From NCBI GenBank assembly GCA_910584865.1, contig CAJUCE010000001.1, positions 62,001 to 126,000 of the forward strand: a stretch of DNA of 64,000 nucleotides, read 5' to 3'. The translations under genes were made by a program, and so were the position numbers. This DNA comes from an uncultured Acetatifactor sp. GTDB taxonomy: Bacteria; Bacillota; Clostridia; Lachnospirales; Lachnospiraceae. The notes below the pieces were generated by a model. It searched no databases, was not told the DNA's origin, and saw only the letters and a program-made list of their open reading frames with translations. Below are positions 42,744 to 52,209 of this stretch, piece by piece (within the stretch, counting starts at the first letter, position 1; the number at the start of each line of letters is the position of its first letter).

Positions 42744-44339
42744 ATGAGGATAACAGATTTGATCGGCCTGGGGGAGGACGCTTTAAAATTTTCTGCGGTT
42801 ATTTTAATCCTGGCACTGGCTGTTTGGGGAATTGCATATCAATATGTCTACAAAACCGTGATGCACGGAAAGAAAGAGCTGTCTGTAAGAAGGGCGTTTC
42901 CCTATGGACTGCTCATGATAGTCATTCTTGCCATTATCTATGCGACGCTTATGGTGCGCGGGGAATATTATGAGGGAAATGCGAGCCTTGTTCCCTTTGC
43001 GTCCTATAAACTGGCCTGGTACCAGTTTAATGCCAGGGAGTGGAGGAACCTGATCCTGAATATCTGCATGTTTATCCCCTTCGGGTTTATGCTGCCTGCG
43101 GCAAGTTCCGGATTCAGAAAGGCATGGAAGACATATCTTGCAGGATTTGCGTTTACCCTGTTGATAGAGAGCCTTCAATTCCTTCTGCAGCGGGGAATTT
43201 TTGAGACGGATGACCTGATCAATAATGTCCTGGGGACGATGATCGGATATGGATTCTTTTCCGTTGCTTCTGCTCTGGCAAGTGCCTGCAAAAACGCCTG
43301 GGCGAATAGGAATCCCGCATATAGAAAGTCTCAAAACGGAAAGCGCTTAACCCGGACAAGCCGGAACCAAAATTCTGCCGGAATGCGCAGGACATCGTTG
43401 TCAAGGGGGATGGAAGAGCGAAGCTCAAATGATAAGCCTGCAGGCAGGAAGCCCTCAAAGCAGAGATCATTACAGGCAGTGGTTCTTCTTCAAGTGCCTC
43501 TTCTTCTTGTAATTGCCTCATTTGCGCTCATCTTTATAAGCTATCACCGGAAAGAGCTGGGAAATATGGCTTATGAGAATATATCCAGGCATAGAATGCC
43601 GGAAGTAAGTATCGGCAGTGATATTCCCTTATCTACAGAAGAAACCGTCGGCAATATCTATCAGGTGAAAACTGCCGCGCCGGAAGAAACCCGCCGGTTT
43701 GCAGAGGAGATGTTTGCATTGCAGGGCCAGACGGTAGACGACAGCGAAACAATGCTTTACGATGAAACGGCGGTTTATTACAGCAGGGAAGGCGGGCTGT
43801 GTCTTTGGATTGACTACATGGGATGTACGGTATGGTACATCAACCATGAACTGGATTTTTCGAAGGACGGAACCAAGGGGGAACCTCTCTCCGAAGCTGA
43901 TGAGCAGACAGTGAGGGAGGCCGTTGGAAGAATCGGTTTCACGATTCCGGAGCATGCATCTTTTACTGCTGGGGATAACGGAAATTATATTTTTAAGGCG
44001 GATGAAGCATTGGCGGGGGACATTTTTTCTGCCGGAACTGTAAATTGTAAATTGAACGGGCAGGGCGAAGTGACGGATATGAACTACGATATCGTGACAG
44101 GCGGGCTTTATAAGCAGGTTCCCCTCATTTCCTCCAGGGAGGCATATGATCTGGTGTGCCGTGGCAGGTTCAGCTATTGGGCCTCTGTTCCCGATGACAG
44201 GCCCTTTACCGTGACAGGGATGAAGATGGTGTATTTTGCGGACACCAAGGGGTTCTGGCAGCCGCTGTATGAGTTTATTTTGGATAATGGCGGGGGAGAA
44301 GAGCTGCAGATTCTGATTCCGGCCAGGAAGGATGGGTAA
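42744..44339 (+). CDS. VanZ-family membrane protein with large C-terminal extracytoplasmic region
   Basis: The 531-residue protein has a VanZ domain in residues 1-180: four to five helices with NLILNICMFIPFGFMLPAAS and ESLQFLLQRGIFETDDLINNVLGTMIGY, the hallmark motifs. A charged basic linker (180-245), one more helix (about 246-268) and a 260-residue domain likely outside the membrane follow. VanZ proteins are linked to glycopeptide tolerance in some contexts, but the reaction is unknown. The fused outer domain has no recognised family and ends with a repeat-like pattern reminiscent of YycH/PepSY-type folds (speculative). Confidence 0.78.
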   Translation: MRITDLIGLGEDALKFSAVILILALAVWGIAYQYVYKTVMHGKKELSVRRAFPYGLLMIVILAIIYATLMVRGEYYEGNASLVPFASYKLAWYQFNAREWRNLILNICMFIPFGFMLPAASSGFRKAWKTYLAGFAFTLLIESLQFLLQRGIFETDDLINNVLGTMIGYGFFSVASALASACKNAWANRNPAYRKSQNGKRLTRTSRNQNSAGMRRTSLSRGMEERSSNDKPAGRKPSKQRSLQAVVLLQVPLLLVIASFALIFISYHRKELGNMAYENISRHRMPEVSIGSDIPLSTEETVGNIYQVKTAAPEETRRFAEEMFALQGQTVDDSETMLYDETAVYYSREGGLCLWIDYMGCTVWYINHELDFSKDGTKGEPLSEADEQTVREAVGRIGFTIPEHASFTAGDNGNYIFKADEALAGDIFSAGTVNCKLNGQGEVTDMNYDIVTGGLYKQVPLISSREAYDLVCRGRFSYWASVPDDRPFTVTGMKMVYFADTKGFWQPLYEFILDNGGGEELQILIPARKDG

Positions 44340-44630
44340 TTGTTCCGATAGATAAAATAGAATGAAATATTGGGCTAAGGACAGCGTTGTTTTCTATGGA
44401 TGGGAATTGTGCCGGAGAATAATGCTGTTTTTGCTTATCAAATAATTTTTCAGAGGTATCGACAGCATTATATTCAAAATAAAGGCATGGCGGGGAGGTG
44501 CAGGCAGTATGAAGTTTGACCGGGGAAGTCCGTAGATATGTATTTACAGAGTCATAAAATGCTTGGACTTATTACAAGGGAGCAGGTGCGGCTCTGACTG
44601 ACAGATGAGCCGCTGTATCAGAAAAGGAGA

Positions 44631-45848
44631 ATGGAACAAATGGGTATAAATATGAACATAAATAGAAGCAATGCTTTAAAAAGGGCGGGGTTTGCTCAAT
44701 ATCCAAGATCGAATCGGTCCGGTGTTCCGGGAAAAGGATCCGCTTTATATGAAAGATTCGGAAACACGGCGGCAGAGGATTCCCACAGGACAACTGGGCA
44801 GAGCAGATTGACTACATATGATGCGTACTGCGGCCTGAGTGCCAGGGGAGGCAATAAGATTTCCCCGTCCAATCTGGGCGTACAGGTATCTAAAGAGCTG
44901 AAAGCTGTGGAGAATGATAAGTATGCCGTTTCCCTGTATACGGAAGAAGGCGTTAAGGGCCATTGGCGTATTTACAACAAAGAAACCGGTAAAACGATCA
45001 GTTTTGATCCCAAACTTACGTCAATGCAGACAGATCCTTCTACCGGGAGAAAGTATTTGACGGAATCGGATTGGTATGGCGGATTCATGGGTGCATGGGG
45101 CGTGGACGCGTCCCTGGAAGAGCTGCTTAAGGAATTCACGGGTGTAGAGGAATTGCGGAGTACGGATATCAACGAAAATTTTACGTTGGATCGGGATAAG
45201 ACAACCGGTATTGTATCCATAAGAAAGAGGGGCGCGGAAGGAAATGGAGGCGATATAATCATTGAGGATGAAGAACAGGCAAAAAAGCTGGAGGCCCTGG
45301 CAAATATTTATTTAGAAAAATATCCCTCTCTGGTAACGACTAAGGAGTTGGCTATGAGTTTCGCAATCGGTGAGATAATGGGGAGCATAGTGAGGGATGA
45401 GACAGGGGTTTTGTCCATAGGGATAGGGGGAATGGGATATTACAACGCCCAGGATCCTGCAAAAAGCTGGGGTATCTTGTATTCCGGATCTGACAGCTCC
45501 ATATACGCGAAGATCAAAGAAGCCTTCGTAAGCGGTGCAATCACCGGAAATGTGGTAAGTGATCCCGAAAAATGGGCTGAGTGGCTGGAGAAAAAGAAAA
45601 TTGACTTTGAATTGACCGCTACAGAGGAGGATCCCGAAAATGAAACATCGGAAACCAAAACGGATATTATCGTAAAACCGGATGGCACAAGGGTATTAGT
45701 GATCACCATGAAGATCGGCGGAATGGAAACTACAATGAGCCTGAAAATTTCAAAACCTACGGACATATTAAATGAAACAGCAGATCAGGAAGCGGCAGAC
45801 GACAAACCATCGGAAATCAGCGGGCAGTTTCTGATACCGCAGACATAG
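44631..45848 (+). CDS. Conserved-looking protein of unknown function, 405 residues
   Basis: There is no signal peptide or membrane segment. The N-terminus (MNINRSNALKRAGFAQYPRSN) is basic and disordered in style. The central part has GHWRIYNKETGKTISFDP and DWYGGFMGAWGVDASLEELLKEF. The end is acidic and Thr-rich (ATEEDPENETSETKTDI). Similar clostridial proteins of the DUF4885/DUF6033 sort come to mind, but the match is uncertain. A GGAGAATGG site lies upstream of the ATG, and a GCGGCTC/GAGCCGC hairpin precedes it at about 44586-44612. A terminator ends the unit, so it is monocistronic. Confidence 0.65.
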   Translation: MEQMGINMNINRSNALKRAGFAQYPRSNRSGVPGKGSALYERFGNTAAEDSHRTTGQSRLTTYDAYCGLSARGGNKISPSNLGVQVSKELKAVENDKYAVSLYTEEGVKGHWRIYNKETGKTISFDPKLTSMQTDPSTGRKYLTESDWYGGFMGAWGVDASLEELLKEFTGVEELRSTDINENFTLDRDKTTGIVSIRKRGAEGNGGDIIIEDEEQAKKLEALANIYLEKYPSLVTTKELAMSFAIGEIMGSIVRDETGVLSIGIGGMGYYNAQDPAKSWGILYSGSDSSIYAKIKEAFVSGAITGNVVSDPEKWAEWLEKKKIDFELTATEEDPENETSETKTDIIVKPDGTRVLVITMKIGGMETTMSLKISKPTDILNETADQEAADDKPSEISGQFLIPQT

Positions 45849-45855
45849 CGTCACA

Positions 45856-45895
45856 AAACAGCGTCCCTGGCATTCCGAACCGGGGGCGCTGTTTT
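45856..45895 (+). terminator. Rho-independent terminator
   Basis: AACAGCG(TCCC) pairs with (GGGG)CGCTGTT, followed by TTTC. It ends the 405-residue unknown gene. Confidence 0.75.
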
Positions 45896-45925
45896 CATGC
45901 CATAAATGAAGGTTCCGGATTCCTG

Positions 45926-45954
45926 TTGACAAAGTACTATAGAAGTCGTAATAT
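45926..45954 (+). promoter_or_regulatory. Promoter of the blaI-blaR1 remnant, with possible repressor dyad
   Basis: TTGACA (45926-45931) and TAATAT (45949-45954) are separated by 17 nt. The spacer holds a TAC-N10-GTA dyad like that of bla/mec operators, suggesting autoregulation by the BlaI-type protein. Confidence 0.6.
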
Positions 45955-45996
45955 AGAAACAAGACAGTTAAGCGGGCGGAAAAGTGAGAGGAAAAT

Positions 45997-46413
45997 ATGG
46001 TGAAAATGGAAAAAACATGTGAAAACTTTCTAAATGAGGAAAGAAACCTGAGCAGCGCGGAGACCATAGTGATGAAGACGATCTGGGACGCGGGGGAGGA
46101 TATTTCGGTGCCGGATCTGATGGCGGCTCTGAAGGTGAAATATGCCAAAGAATATGCCAGGACTACAGTGCAGACCTTTCTGCTGAAGCTGTCGGAGAAG
46201 GGCTTTATCCGGGTCTACCGGAAGGGAAAGCTGTCCTACGTCCGTGCAGTCAAAGGTGAGGCGGACTACAAAGCGAAGCTTCTGCAGGAGCAAATGGACT
46301 TCTGGTACAGGGGGAATCCGGCAGAGCTGGTCATGGGCCTGTTCCATGCCGGAGGAATGACGGAAAAAGATAAGGAGCAGATCAGGAGGGCTTTGGATGG
46401 ACTGGACGATTGA
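45997..46413 (+). CDS. BlaI/MecI-family repressor with disrupted sensor partner
   Basis: The 138-residue protein has NLSSAETIVMKTIWDAGEDISVPDLM and ARTTVQTFLLKLSEKGFIRVYRKGKLSYV, the winged helix of BlaI/MecI, followed by the C-terminal dimerisation part. ATG 45997 follows GAGAGGA; ATG 46006 is also possible. Its stop overlaps the start of a blaR1-like gene by 17 nt, the usual blaI-blaR1 coupling. That partner is truncated (46397-46590), so induction through proteolysis is probably lost unless another BlaR1 acts in trans. Confidence 0.9.
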   Translation: MVKMEKTCENFLNEERNLSSAETIVMKTIWDAGEDISVPDLMAALKVKYAKEYARTTVQTFLLKLSEKGFIRVYRKGKLSYVRAVKGEADYKAKLLQEQMDFWYRGNPAELVMGLFHAGGMTEKDKEQIRRALDGLDD

Positions 46414-46590
46414 ATTCAGCTGGGGGATCCTGCTGACATCTTTCACAGGGAGCTTGTTTTTCCTGTTCTGGCGCCTTGCCGGGCGGAGGCTGGAGAGAGC
46501 CGGCCTTGCCGGCGCCGAATTTGGGCTGCTGAAGATGACGGTAATCAGCTTTTTCCTGCCGGCGGCCTATGCATTTCTAAAGGAGAATAT
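46397..46590 (+). pseudogene. BlaR1/MecR1 sensor protease, truncated after two helices
   Basis: The frame starts MDWTIEFSWGILLTSFTGSLFFLFWRL... (split here) and continues LLKMTVISFFLPAAYAFLK, which are the first two membrane helices of BlaR1 M56-type sensors. After about 46585 similarity stops and the sequence becomes the reverse complement of the Rpn-like gene. The M56 protease core (HExxH) and the sensor domain are absent. The nominal 96-residue frame to 46687 is a read-through artefact. Confidence 0.8.
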
Positions 46591-47756
46591 GTCACTTCCT
46601 TCCGCATCGATTCTATGTCGTCTTGTGAAAAAACGGACACTATGGACGCGATCTCTTCAGTTGGGTAGTTTTTCCGGATCATTTTGAGCACAGATTCCCT
46701 GGCGGCCTGCTGCAGCATATCGGCTCTTTTTTTCTCGTTTTTCTTTTCAGCTTCTGCTTTGGCCAGTACCTGTTTGTTTTCAGCCTTCGCTTTGGCCAGT
46801 GCCTGTTTGTTTTCAGCATCCGCTTTGGCCAGTGCCTGTTTGTTTTCAGCCTTCACTTTGGCCAGTGCCTGTCTGGCTTCAGCTTTCGCTTTGGCCAGCG
46901 CCCGTTTCTTTTCAGCCATCGCCTGCGCCAATGCCTGGCGGCTTTTTTCTTCCGCTTCAGCGATTGCCTGTCGTTTCTCTTCTTCGATGATTCTCCCAAC
47001 CTTTGTCATCTTGATCATCCTCCTTATATGATTTGCGGTTTCCGTGTCGATTACCTTATCTGTGAAAGCCAATATACCTGACAGTACAAAGATCTGCTGT
47101 CGCCTGTCCTGGAGCCTTGCCGCCAGTTTCACGGTTTCACGTATTTTTTGTTCTTTCTCAGCGCGCTTCCGGTAGGAGAGGGGCAGTATGATGAATTCCA
47201 TCAGTTCCTCTTCGTCTAAAGGTTCCTTCTTTTCTACTTTGCATTTCAAATGCTGATATATTCTGCCGGAATCCAGTTCCGAGAGGAAAGCGGGTTCCAA
47301 AGTCACTTTGACTGCCCCGATATTGTATTCGGCGGATACATTTTTTCGTTCGATATCCCCGGTGTATATGACGATCATGCGGAGCGCCGGGCAGTCTTTT
47401 TTCTCCTTCAGATAGCGGTTGGCTATTCCTGTCAGATAATTCAGGTATTTTATCATGTCTTTTTTCCGGTATTTGCTTTCGTAGTCAACTATGGCCACGG
47501 TACTGTCCGCAAGCTCGAACAGATTGTCCAGCCGCAGCTCGTTTGCCCTGATTGTCGGTATGTTGGTTGGCAGCACAGTCCTGATTTCCGGCAGGTCCAG
47601 TCCGTAAACCCGGAAAGCCTTTCCCTTGAAAGATTCGGCCAATTCTTTGCTAATGATATCTTTGCTCTGGTAAGCGACACCTTTTCCCTTCGCAGGAACT
47701 GGTTTCTTTTTATGTGTCTGCCTGGTTCTTTTTGTCTTTGTTCTGTTTTCTTTCAT
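46545..47756 (-). CDS. Rpn/PD-(D/E)XK-like transposase-type protein with Ala-Lys-Glu coiled-coil repeats
   Basis: The 403-residue protein begins with a basic region. A nuclease-like domain follows, in which VAIVDYESKYRKKDMIKYLNYL gives the acidic and ExK-like core. The C-terminal third has about six repeats of the type ALAKAKAENKQ, predicted as a long coiled coil. It resembles Rpn-family or related proteins that move as single genes. Its last 15 or so codons (from about 46590 down) are read from the antisense of blaR1, so the original stop was lost at insertion. It probably inserted into blaR1. Confidence 0.7.
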   Translation of the reverse strand: MKENRTKTKRTRQTHKKKPVPAKGKGVAYQSKDIISKELAESFKGKAFRVYGLDLPEIRTVLPTNIPTIRANELRLDNLFELADSTVAIVDYESKYRKKDMIKYLNYLTGIANRYLKEKKDCPALRMIVIYTGDIERKNVSAEYNIGAVKVTLEPAFLSELDSGRIYQHLKCKVEKKEPLDEEELMEFIILPLSYRKRAEKEQKIRETVKLAARLQDRRQQIFVLSGILAFTDKVIDTETANHIRRMIKMTKVGRIIEEEKRQAIAEAEEKSRQALAQAMAEKKRALAKAKAEARQALAKVKAENKQALAKADAENKQALAKAKAENKQVLAKAEAEKKNEKKRADMLQQAARESVLKMIRKNYPTEEIASIVSVFSQDDIESMRKEVTYSPLEMHRPPAGKS

Positions 47757-48825
47757 ACAATTCCCTTTCCTCTCTCAGGCGCATAACGGCGAAATCCTGC
47801 ATCTTCCGGCAAAATTTCGACGCCCAAACGGCTTCGCAGGAAAGGCGCGTCTCCCTTCCTGCGTTGGTTACATTTTACTTTCCATGGGATAAAGGCTCCC
47901 GCCTAGCAAGAAGTTCGATGAGACGGAATCTGCGTTTTATGCGGATTCCGATTGTCCTGTTACAGAAAGGCCGGACGGCCTTTGAATGACTGTTGGATTT
48001 GAATTCATTGCCTGTATTTAGAGTAGCATGATATGAGGGGAAATGCAAGAGGATTTTCCGGGATAGATACAAACCGACAGATACGAACAATCCTAATGGG
48101 CGGGCTGTCCGCCCAGTCCGCCTCCAAATGGGGGCTGAGGGAGGTGGGTTCTGCGTGTACGGCCCGGAGGCCTGCCATACTGTTTGCCGTTCTGGAATAT
48201 GCGGCGGAATACAGGGAGTATAAGGATTCCTGTACCTGCTTTTTTGGATGCCTGTCAGATCATTCGCCATGATGACGGACGGTGATGGAAGCATATTTTC
48301 CAGGAGAGAAGGGGGAGATGCTTCAGTGAGAGTTATGGGGCCGCAAGCGCCCGGTTTGAGGACAGGGTGCCTGCGGTTACCGGCTTTTCGCATCTTTGCG
48401 GGCTACAGCCGTGAATTCTCCCGGGAGCCTTTCGTCAGTCCATGCCGGATGTTCATCAAATTTTTCCAACAGAAAACCGCAGTCGGGGGTGTTCAGGTTA
48501 TTTTATCGTGAAATGGCTGCGGGGTCAATTGGCTGTTTGAAATTTTTAGGAATTTTCAGAAATCTTTTTTGGGAAACGATAGAATTTCTGGGGATATAGA
48601 AATTATTGAGCCATCAATTTCCAGAAGAAGGATTTTCGGAGGAATTGATGTTGAGATGGCAGTAAAAATGGTAAACGAAGGCGGAAGTAACGAGAGCAGG
48701 AGGAGGCACACCTTCAAGGTATGCCTTGCCGCAGGAAACGGGTTGTGGTATACTGAATTTGCCGAAAGGGGCTGTAACAGCTTCGGTAAGCAGGATATTT
48801 GGTGGACATTTGTGGGGGAGAAGTC
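47757..48825. other. 1.07-kb stretch without a recognisable gene
   Basis: Short frames exist on both strands, but none has a ribosome-binding site together with family similarity. Hairpins are seen: CGGAATC/GATTCCG (about 47921-47951), AAAGGCC-GGAC-GGCCTTT (about 47967-47984) and TGGGCGG/CCGCCCA (about 48098-48116). The stretch probably contains decayed DNA from the Rpn insertion and the promoter of the GH5 gene. Confidence 0.5.
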
Positions 48826-50265
48826 ATGTGCAAGAGGCTCTTAATTTACAGTATAATGGCGCTATGTGTGATAGCGCTTTCAGGATGCGGTGGGAGAATG
48901 GACAGGCAGACAGGAATGGATTTTGCTGGGGAAACGGGATCTGAGGAGGCGGGAGAGGGAGGCCCGGAAGGAGAATGGGCTGGCGCAGCTGTCGGAGAGG
49001 GGCCGAAAGGGTCTCGAGATGGCACAGCCGCCGGAGAGGGGCAGGATGGATCTCAGGATGCCATGACTGCCGGGGAAGCAGGCAACGGTGCAGGCGTGTT
49101 GGTTGATGGGGAGGCAGCAGGTCCGGAAGGACAGAACCAGGAAGCAGGCAAAAATGCAGGGGTACAGTCCGGAGATAGGGCAGGAAATTCGGAGACAAAG
49201 TCTGAGGCAGCATCGCAGGATTCTGCAGCCGGGAATGGCAGCATTCAAGGAGGCACAGAAGTAAAGAACGGGACAGATGGCCGGGTTTCGGGAGCAGCAG
49301 ACGATACGGAAAAGGAACCTGGATTGCCCGGAGCACTGAAGGTAATAGGGACACAGCTGACGGATTCACGGGGCACGCCTGTGCAGCTCAAAGGAATCAG
49401 CACCCACGGCCTTGCCTGGTATCCCGAGTATGTCAATGCGGCGTGTTTCCGGCAGTTTAGGGAAGAATGGGGAATGAACGTAGTGCGCCTTGCCATGTAT
49501 ACCGCGGAATACGGCGGTTACTGCACGGGCGGAAACCAGGACGAACTGAAGGAATTGATAAGGGACGGCGTATCCTGTGCCACGGACTGCGGCATGTATG
49601 TGATCATCGACTGGCATATTCTGTCGGACGGCAATCCCAATACTTACCTGGAGGAGGCAAAGGAGTTCTTCGGGGAGATTGCGGAAGAATATGCGGAATA
49701 CACTAATGTAATATACGAGATATGCAATGAACCAAACGGAGGCGTCTCCTGGAGCGACGTAAAGGAATATGCGGAGCAGATTATAGAGGTGATCCGGGGA
49801 GAGGACGAGGACGGCCTCATTCTGGTAGGCACGCCTAACTGGTGCCAGTATGTGGAGCAGGCGGCGGCAGATCCTATTACGGCCTATGACAACATTATGT
49901 ATACGCTGCACTTTTATGCGGCCACCCACACGGACTCCCTGCGGGATGCCATGACGAAGGCTGTGGAAGCGGGGCTTCCTGTTTTCGTGTCGGAATACGG
50001 AATCTGCGACGCCAGCGGAAACGGAGCGATTGATAAAGAGCAGGCGGACAGGTGGGCGGAGCTTCTGGACGAATACGGGATCAGCTATGTGGCCTGGAAT
50101 CTCTCTAACAAAGCGGAGACTTCCGCCATCCTGAAAAGCAGCTGCGGCAAGGTAAGCGGGTTTACCCTGGAAGACCTCAGCGATTCCGGAAAATGGCTTT
50201 ATGAGAGGCTGGGAGCTGGAGGAAGCGGCGCCGCAGGAGAAAAAACAGCGGCAATACATCCGTAA
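48826..50265 (+). CDS. GH5 family endoglucanase-like lipoprotein
   Basis: The 479-residue protein has a lipoprotein signal ending ALSGCGG and a Gly/Ala/Glu-rich linker to about residue 175. A complete glycoside hydrolase family 5 domain follows: GTPVQLKGISTHGL, MNVVRLAMYT, YVIIDWHIL, acid/base Glu 302 in YEICNEPNG, LHFYAATH and nucleophile Glu 390 in PVFVSEYG. It probably cleaves beta-1,4-glucans at the cell surface. ATG at 48826 is chosen because GGGGGAG lies upstream. The stop is followed by an open low-complexity stretch in another frame (50266-50430), suggesting loss of a longer C-terminal tail. Confidence 0.92.
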   Translation: MCKRLLIYSIMALCVIALSGCGGRMDRQTGMDFAGETGSEEAGEGGPEGEWAGAAVGEGPKGSRDGTAAGEGQDGSQDAMTAGEAGNGAGVLVDGEAAGPEGQNQEAGKNAGVQSGDRAGNSETKSEAASQDSAAGNGSIQGGTEVKNGTDGRVSGAADDTEKEPGLPGALKVIGTQLTDSRGTPVQLKGISTHGLAWYPEYVNAACFRQFREEWGMNVVRLAMYTAEYGGYCTGGNQDELKELIRDGVSCATDCGMYVIIDWHILSDGNPNTYLEEAKEFFGEIAEEYAEYTNVIYEICNEPNGGVSWSDVKEYAEQIIEVIRGEDEDGLILVGTPNWCQYVEQAAADPITAYDNIMYTLHFYAATHTDSLRDAMTKAVEAGLPVFVSEYGICDASGNGAIDKEQADRWAELLDEYGISYVAWNLSNKAETSAILKSSCGKVSGFTLEDLSDSGKWLYERLGAGGSGAAGEKTAAIHP

Positions 50266-50430
50266 GCCACTCCGGGGAAACGGCAGGCAATACGGCGGAG
50301 GACAGAGATGGAGGTTTTGCTTCGGACGGACAGCTCGGAAATGGAAGTAACGGATTAGGAGAAGAAAACGCTGCAGGGAATGCCGGTTGGAGGAATAAAA
50401 TCGGCGGGAAGTATACGAAACGGAGTTATC

Positions 50431-52194
50431 ATGAAAAGTTTTCGGAGCAAAATGATCTGCATTCTGCTGGCCATGTCACTGATTCCGCTGGTGATGGCAG
50501 TCATCTATTCTTACCGTATTTCAAGCAGAAACCTGTATGAGAAAATGAACCAGACGGAAGTGGCATTTGTGGAATCTATGGCCCATGTGGTTGATAACGA
50601 GCTTCAGCGTCTGACCGTTAATATAGATATGGCAATATCCCAACGGGAATTTCAGCATGCCGTGAATCAGCTGGGGACTGCCAGCTCAGACGGTACACGG
50701 TGGAGGGCCATGCAGGATATGAATAAGGTGGTAGGTGGAATTTTCGGAAGAGGAGATGCCGTATCCGGTATTTATGTCATTGCACAAAACGGATATACCT
50801 GCGCCGTGATGGACGAATATCATCTGAATCTGGACAGATTTATGGAGGAGGATCCATGTTTCATTGAGAACATGGGCCTGGGGGCAGTGGTGGCGGAGGG
50901 GATTCGTTCCATGGGGGACGGTCGGGAAGCCATGATGTTCGGAAAATTGATCAAGGATGTGGCGGATAAGGGCAACCTGGCGGAGATTGGCGTTGCGCAC
51001 TTTGCTGTTGATCCGGTAAAATTTTCTTCCGTGATAGCGCAGAACGAGGAAGACAGCGCTTTCTTTCTGCTGAATCAGGAAGGACAGGTAGTGACGGCAC
51101 GTTGTGAGGCACAGGAGCAGGAGCTTTATCATCGGATGATTCAGGAACAGCAGAAAGAGATGCGGGAGAAGAAGGGAGTTATTCCTGTCTCGCTGGGAAC
51201 AGAGAGTCTGGTGATGATCTACAGTATCTCTCCTGTTTATCAATATCAGGTGATCCGCTGCATTCCTTACTCAGTCTATAACAGCGAGGTGGAGAACATT
51301 ATCTGGATGCTGGTGCTCTTCTCCCTGGTGTGCGCGGTTTTGGCTGTTCTGGTTTCGGCTTTTGTGTCAAAGAGCATATCCAGACCCATTCAGGAGCTGA
51401 GCCGGGCCATGGGTTATACGGAAAAGGGCGATTTTACGGTCCGTCTGGAATCCGGCAGAAGGGATGAAATGGGGAATATGATGAGAAGTTTTAATCATAT
51501 GGTAGAGCAGCTGGATTCTCTTTTTACCCAGACGATAGAGGATGAAAAGGCGAAGAAAAATCTGGAGATTTGTTCGTTGCAATATCAGATCAGTCCTCAT
51601 TTTCTATACAATCTTCTGGCGTCTGTGCGTTCTCTGGCAGTGATCGAAGGAGCAGAGGAGACAGGGGAAATGCTGGGAGATGTTTCCAGGCTGCTGCGGA
51701 ATACGGTAAGTTATGCAGGAATGCTTGTGCCCCTGTCTTTTGAGCTGGAAAATATACAAACCTTTTTAAGTATTCAAAATGCCTGTCACAGCGGTCTGAT
51801 TTCTCAGCAGATCCAGGTGCAGGAAGGGATACAGGATTTGCTGGTGCCCAATCTAATCCTCCAGCCCATTGTGGAAAATGCCGTGTTCCACGGAGCGGAT
51901 CCGGAATCTGGGGAGGTGTGGGTTGAGGTATCGGCAAAGAAGCAAGGGGAAGTGTTGCTGCTGACGGTCAGGGATCATGGCTGCGGTATTTCCCGGGAGG
52001 AACAGAGAAAAATATTGGAAGGGCAGGCCAGGGAAGGGATGATCAGCCATGTGGGACTGAGGAACACCAAGGATAGAATTCGGCTGAATTTCGGCAGCCC
52101 ATATGATTTGCTCATAGACAGCGAAGGGGCGGGTACCCGGATTCGGCTCTTTCTTCCCATACTTCACAGGAATCATGAGACTACAGAGATTTAA
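50431..52194 (+). CDS. YesM-type sensor histidine kinase
   Basis: The 587-residue protein has two membrane helices (about 10-30 and 290-312) flanking an extracytoplasmic Cache-like sensor, then a HAMP domain (ISRPIQELSRAMGYTEKGDFTV). The His_kinase motif with phosphoacceptor His 390 in QYQISPHFLYN follows, and a HATPase domain (IVENAVFHG, DHGCGIS, GLRNTKDRI) completes it. ATG at 50431 follows CGGAG; upstream frame to 50380 is poor. It pairs with the YesN-type regulator 15 nt downstream. Such systems sense extracellular oligosaccharides, often through a solute-binding protein, and switch on the nearby sugar transporter. Confidence 0.92.
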   Translation: MKSFRSKMICILLAMSLIPLVMAVIYSYRISSRNLYEKMNQTEVAFVESMAHVVDNELQRLTVNIDMAISQREFQHAVNQLGTASSDGTRWRAMQDMNKVVGGIFGRGDAVSGIYVIAQNGYTCAVMDEYHLNLDRFMEEDPCFIENMGLGAVVAEGIRSMGDGREAMMFGKLIKDVADKGNLAEIGVAHFAVDPVKFSSVIAQNEEDSAFFLLNQEGQVVTARCEAQEQELYHRMIQEQQKEMREKKGVIPVSLGTESLVMIYSISPVYQYQVIRCIPYSVYNSEVENIIWMLVLFSLVCAVLAVLVSAFVSKSISRPIQELSRAMGYTEKGDFTVRLESGRRDEMGNMMRSFNHMVEQLDSLFTQTIEDEKAKKNLEICSLQYQISPHFLYNLLASVRSLAVIEGAEETGEMLGDVSRLLRNTVSYAGMLVPLSFELENIQTFLSIQNACHSGLISQQIQVQEGIQDLLVPNLILQPIVENAVFHGADPESGEVWVEVSAKKQGEVLLLTVRDHGCGISREEQRKILEGQAREGMISHVGLRNTKDRIRLNFGSPYDLLIDSEGAGTRIRLFLPILHRNHETTEI

Positions 52195-52209
52195 AAAAGG
52201 AGGCATATT

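Noticed and set aside
48033..48511. Small plus-strand frames in the gap before the GH5 gene
   Set aside because: No ribosome-binding site together with similarity; composition does not look coding.
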